From Bacteroidales bacterium (GTDB taxonomy: Bacteria; Bacteroidota; Bacteroidia; Bacteroidales; JAQUTK01): a stretch of DNA of 34,764 nucleotides. Each line of letters begins with the position of its first letter. Position 1 is the stretch's first letter. Positions 33,363 to 34,764 of this stretch are shown here, in pieces. Location of the stretch: positions 1-34,764 of the forward strand of contig JAQUTK010000036.1 in the NCBI GenBank assembly GCA_028709785.1, given 5' to 3'. The notes under the pieces are model-generated. The model saw only the letters and a program-made list of their open reading frames with translations. It was not told the origin of the DNA and did no database searches. The translations under genes and the position numbers were made by a program.

Positions 33363-34764
33363 ATGAATAGTATACGGAAGTATATAGAGAGAATCTTATC
33401 ATCTCATTATCTGAATTATAAGATAGTGTTGTTGATTGATCTTTTTATTGCAGTCTCTTGTTCTCTTCTTTGTTGTTTTGCAGTGTGTCTGCTTACGAGC
33501 AATACCATTCTTCCTCCGACAGCGCTCGTTCTGTCGATCGTTTCGCTGTTGGCAGCGCTTCCCGCTTTTTTTATATTTAAGACCTACCGGCATGTCATCC
33601 GCCATTCTACGCTGACCGATCTGTGGCGTATTGGTTTTGCTGTCATCGTCAAGGATGCGCTGACATTCCTATTTTTCTTTATGTATTCCATCCGACAAGG
33701 CATTGACAGTAAGTATTTGTCGTTCTTTATTCTGTTGGACGCGATGCTTGCTACTATCGCATTGGTGATGGTTCGGATGGTGATGGTAAAAATCTACGAA
33801 CGATTCAGGTCGGGTGGTGCTCCTAAAAGCGGAAAGAACCTGATACTTATCTATGGTACCGGCAATCTGAGTGTGGCTCTGGTGAAACGGCTGAACGGGA
33901 GTGAGAAGTATCAGGTGGCTGGTTTTTATATGTATGGTCGTGATTTGCATTCGTATTATCTGGCAGGTCTTCCGGTCTATTATTTCCGTCATCAGGCCGA
34001 TTTTGATCATTTTGTTCCCCGAAAAGAGATCAATGGAATCTTATTTGCACGCAATGAGGATGCACAATCAGAGAAAGACCGGTTGATCGTCTATTGCGGA
34101 CATGCCGGGGTGAAGACATTTATAGCTCCTCCGATTAATGAAGTGGGCAATGGTCCATTGTTGAAGCATGAGCTTCGTCAGATCCGTATTGAGGATTTGC
34201 TGGGTCGTGAGGAGATTCATATCAATATGAAGGAGGTTGACGTACAGTTCAGAGGCAAGACGGTGCTTGTTACAGGTGCTGCGGGCAGTATTGGCAGCGA
34301 ACTTTGCCGTCAGTTGGCGACGCTTGGTGTGAAGAAGCTGGTTCTGTTTGATTCAGCGGAGACTCCGATGCATGAGCTTCGTCTGGAGCTTGAGCGTTCG
34401 TTCCCTTCTCTTAGTTTTGCGCCGATCGTTGGTGATGTGCGTGTGAAGCAACGTGTGAATGCGATTTTTGACCGCTATCGTCCGGATATCGTCTTTCATG
34501 CTGCAGCCTATAAGCATGTTCCTCTGATGGAGGAGAATCCCTGTGAGGCTGTGCTTGTGAATGTGATCGGTAGCCGGCAGGTGGCCGATATGGCAGTTAA
34601 GTATGGTGTTGAGATGATGATCATGATCTCAACGGACAAGGCTGTCAATCCGACAAATGTGATGGGCTGCTCAAAACGTTTGGCAGAGATCTATGTGCAG
34701 AGTCTGGGTCGTGCTATTCAGGAGGGGCGTTTGGAAGGTCGTACGAAGTTTGTGACCACCCGTT
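33363..34764 (+). CDS. Membrane-bound nucleotide-sugar 4,6-dehydratase (WbpM/CapD/PglF type), 3' end cut off
   Basis: The frame is open from the ATG at 33363 to the window edge (467 codons; the family usually has about 600-650). Residues 20-145 hold four membrane helices. A first Rossmann-like domain starts near 158 (LILIYGTGNLSVALVKRL). A short-chain dehydrogenase domain starts near 298, with NAD(P)-binding TGAAGSIG (304-311), HAAAYKHVPLME (379-390) and the catalytic stretch STDKAVNPTNVMGCSK with Met434 and Lys438. Met in place of the usual Tyr is the hallmark of the WbpM/FlaA1/PglF group, which removes water from UDP-GlcNAc or similar sugars as a first step to modified amino sugars in capsule, O-antigen or glycoprotein glycans. 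It probably opens a surface polysaccharide cluster to the right. Confidence 0.92.
   Translation, partial: MNSIRKYIERILSSHYLNYKIVLLIDLFIAVSCSLLCCFAVCLLTSNTILPPTALVLSIVSLLAALPAFFIFKTYRHVIRHSTLTDLWRIGFAVIVKDALTFLFFFMYSIRQGIDSKYLSFFILLDAMLATIALVMVRMVMVKIYERFRSGGAPKSGKNLILIYGTGNLSVALVKRLNGSEKYQVAGFYMYGRDLHSYYLAGLPVYYFRHQADFDHFVPRKEINGILFARNEDAQSEKDRLIVYCGHAGVKTFIAPPINEVGNGPLLKHELRQIRIEDLLGREEIHINMKEVDVQFRGKTVLVTGAAGSIGSELCRQLATLGVKKLVLFDSAETPMHELRLELERSFPSLSFAPIVGDVRVKQRVNAIFDRYRPDIVFHAAAYKHVPLMEENPCEAVLVNVIGSRQVADMAVKYGVEMMIMISTDKAVNPTNVMGCSKRLAEIYVQSLGRAIQEGRLEGRTKFVTTR

Noticed and set aside
1..34764. Mobile elements, CRISPR arrays, tRNA or rRNA genes
   Set aside because: No transposase, integrase, regular direct-repeat/spacer array or tRNA-like cloverleaf was recognised by eye on either strand.

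Overview
The window looks like a chromosomal segment of a Bacteroidales bacterium. The evidence is repeated -7 promoter elements of the Bacteroidetes type (TAnnTTTG), Bacteroidetes lineage families (DUF5606, lipoprotein-type TamA, a fusA2-type EF-G paralogue), lipoproteins with loose lipoboxes, and a probable type IX secretion (T9SS) C-terminal signal. The T9SS signal points away from typical gut Bacteroides and towards Tannerellaceae, Dysgonomonadaceae, Porphyromonadaceae or similar families. That placement is an inference.

Layout. (1) 1-6500, minus strand: pectin-type polysaccharide degradation, with a very large modular PL11 rhamnogalacturonan lyase (cut off at the left edge, with autotransporter-type repeats and a T9SS tail) and a GH127-like (DUF1680) lipoprotein glycosidase. 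Each has its own promoter. (2) 6834-8996, plus: an EF-G paralogue with altered GTPase residues, preceded by a palindrome suited to an activator. (3) 9131-11896, plus: a compact operon of recR, a four-helix membrane protein, a GNAT acetyltransferase and an M24 peptidase. (4) 11901-12653, minus: a SpoU/TrmH RNA methyltransferase, divergent from (5) a TamA/BamA-like outer membrane lipoprotein (12710-15034) across an overlapping face-to-face promoter pair. (6) 15165-15698, plus: a DUF5606 protein, ending at a 28-bp-arm bidirectional terminator.

(7) 31322 down to 15787, minus: the most striking region, a seven-gene tightly spaced operon that mixes RND and ABC transport. In transcription order it encodes an ABC ATPase; a 1140-residue ABC permease fused to a degenerate M1-peptidase-like ectodomain and a golvesin-like C-terminal domain with Arg/Gly tracts; a TolC-type outer membrane factor; a lipoprotein periplasmic adaptor; an RND permease; a 1565-residue RND permease fused to six extra helices and an ABC ATPase domain; and a short ABC-2-type permease. 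Together they read as one envelope-spanning exporter that could use both proton motive force and ATP. The substrate cannot be read from the sequence.

(8) 31699-33156, minus: a Wzi-like capsule assembly outer membrane protein, divergent from (9) the start of a membrane-bound WbpM/CapD-type nucleotide-sugar 4,6-dehydratase (33363 to the right edge). The two share a 206-bp spacer with two palindromes. No rRNA, tRNA, CRISPR array, insertion sequence or prophage gene was seen.
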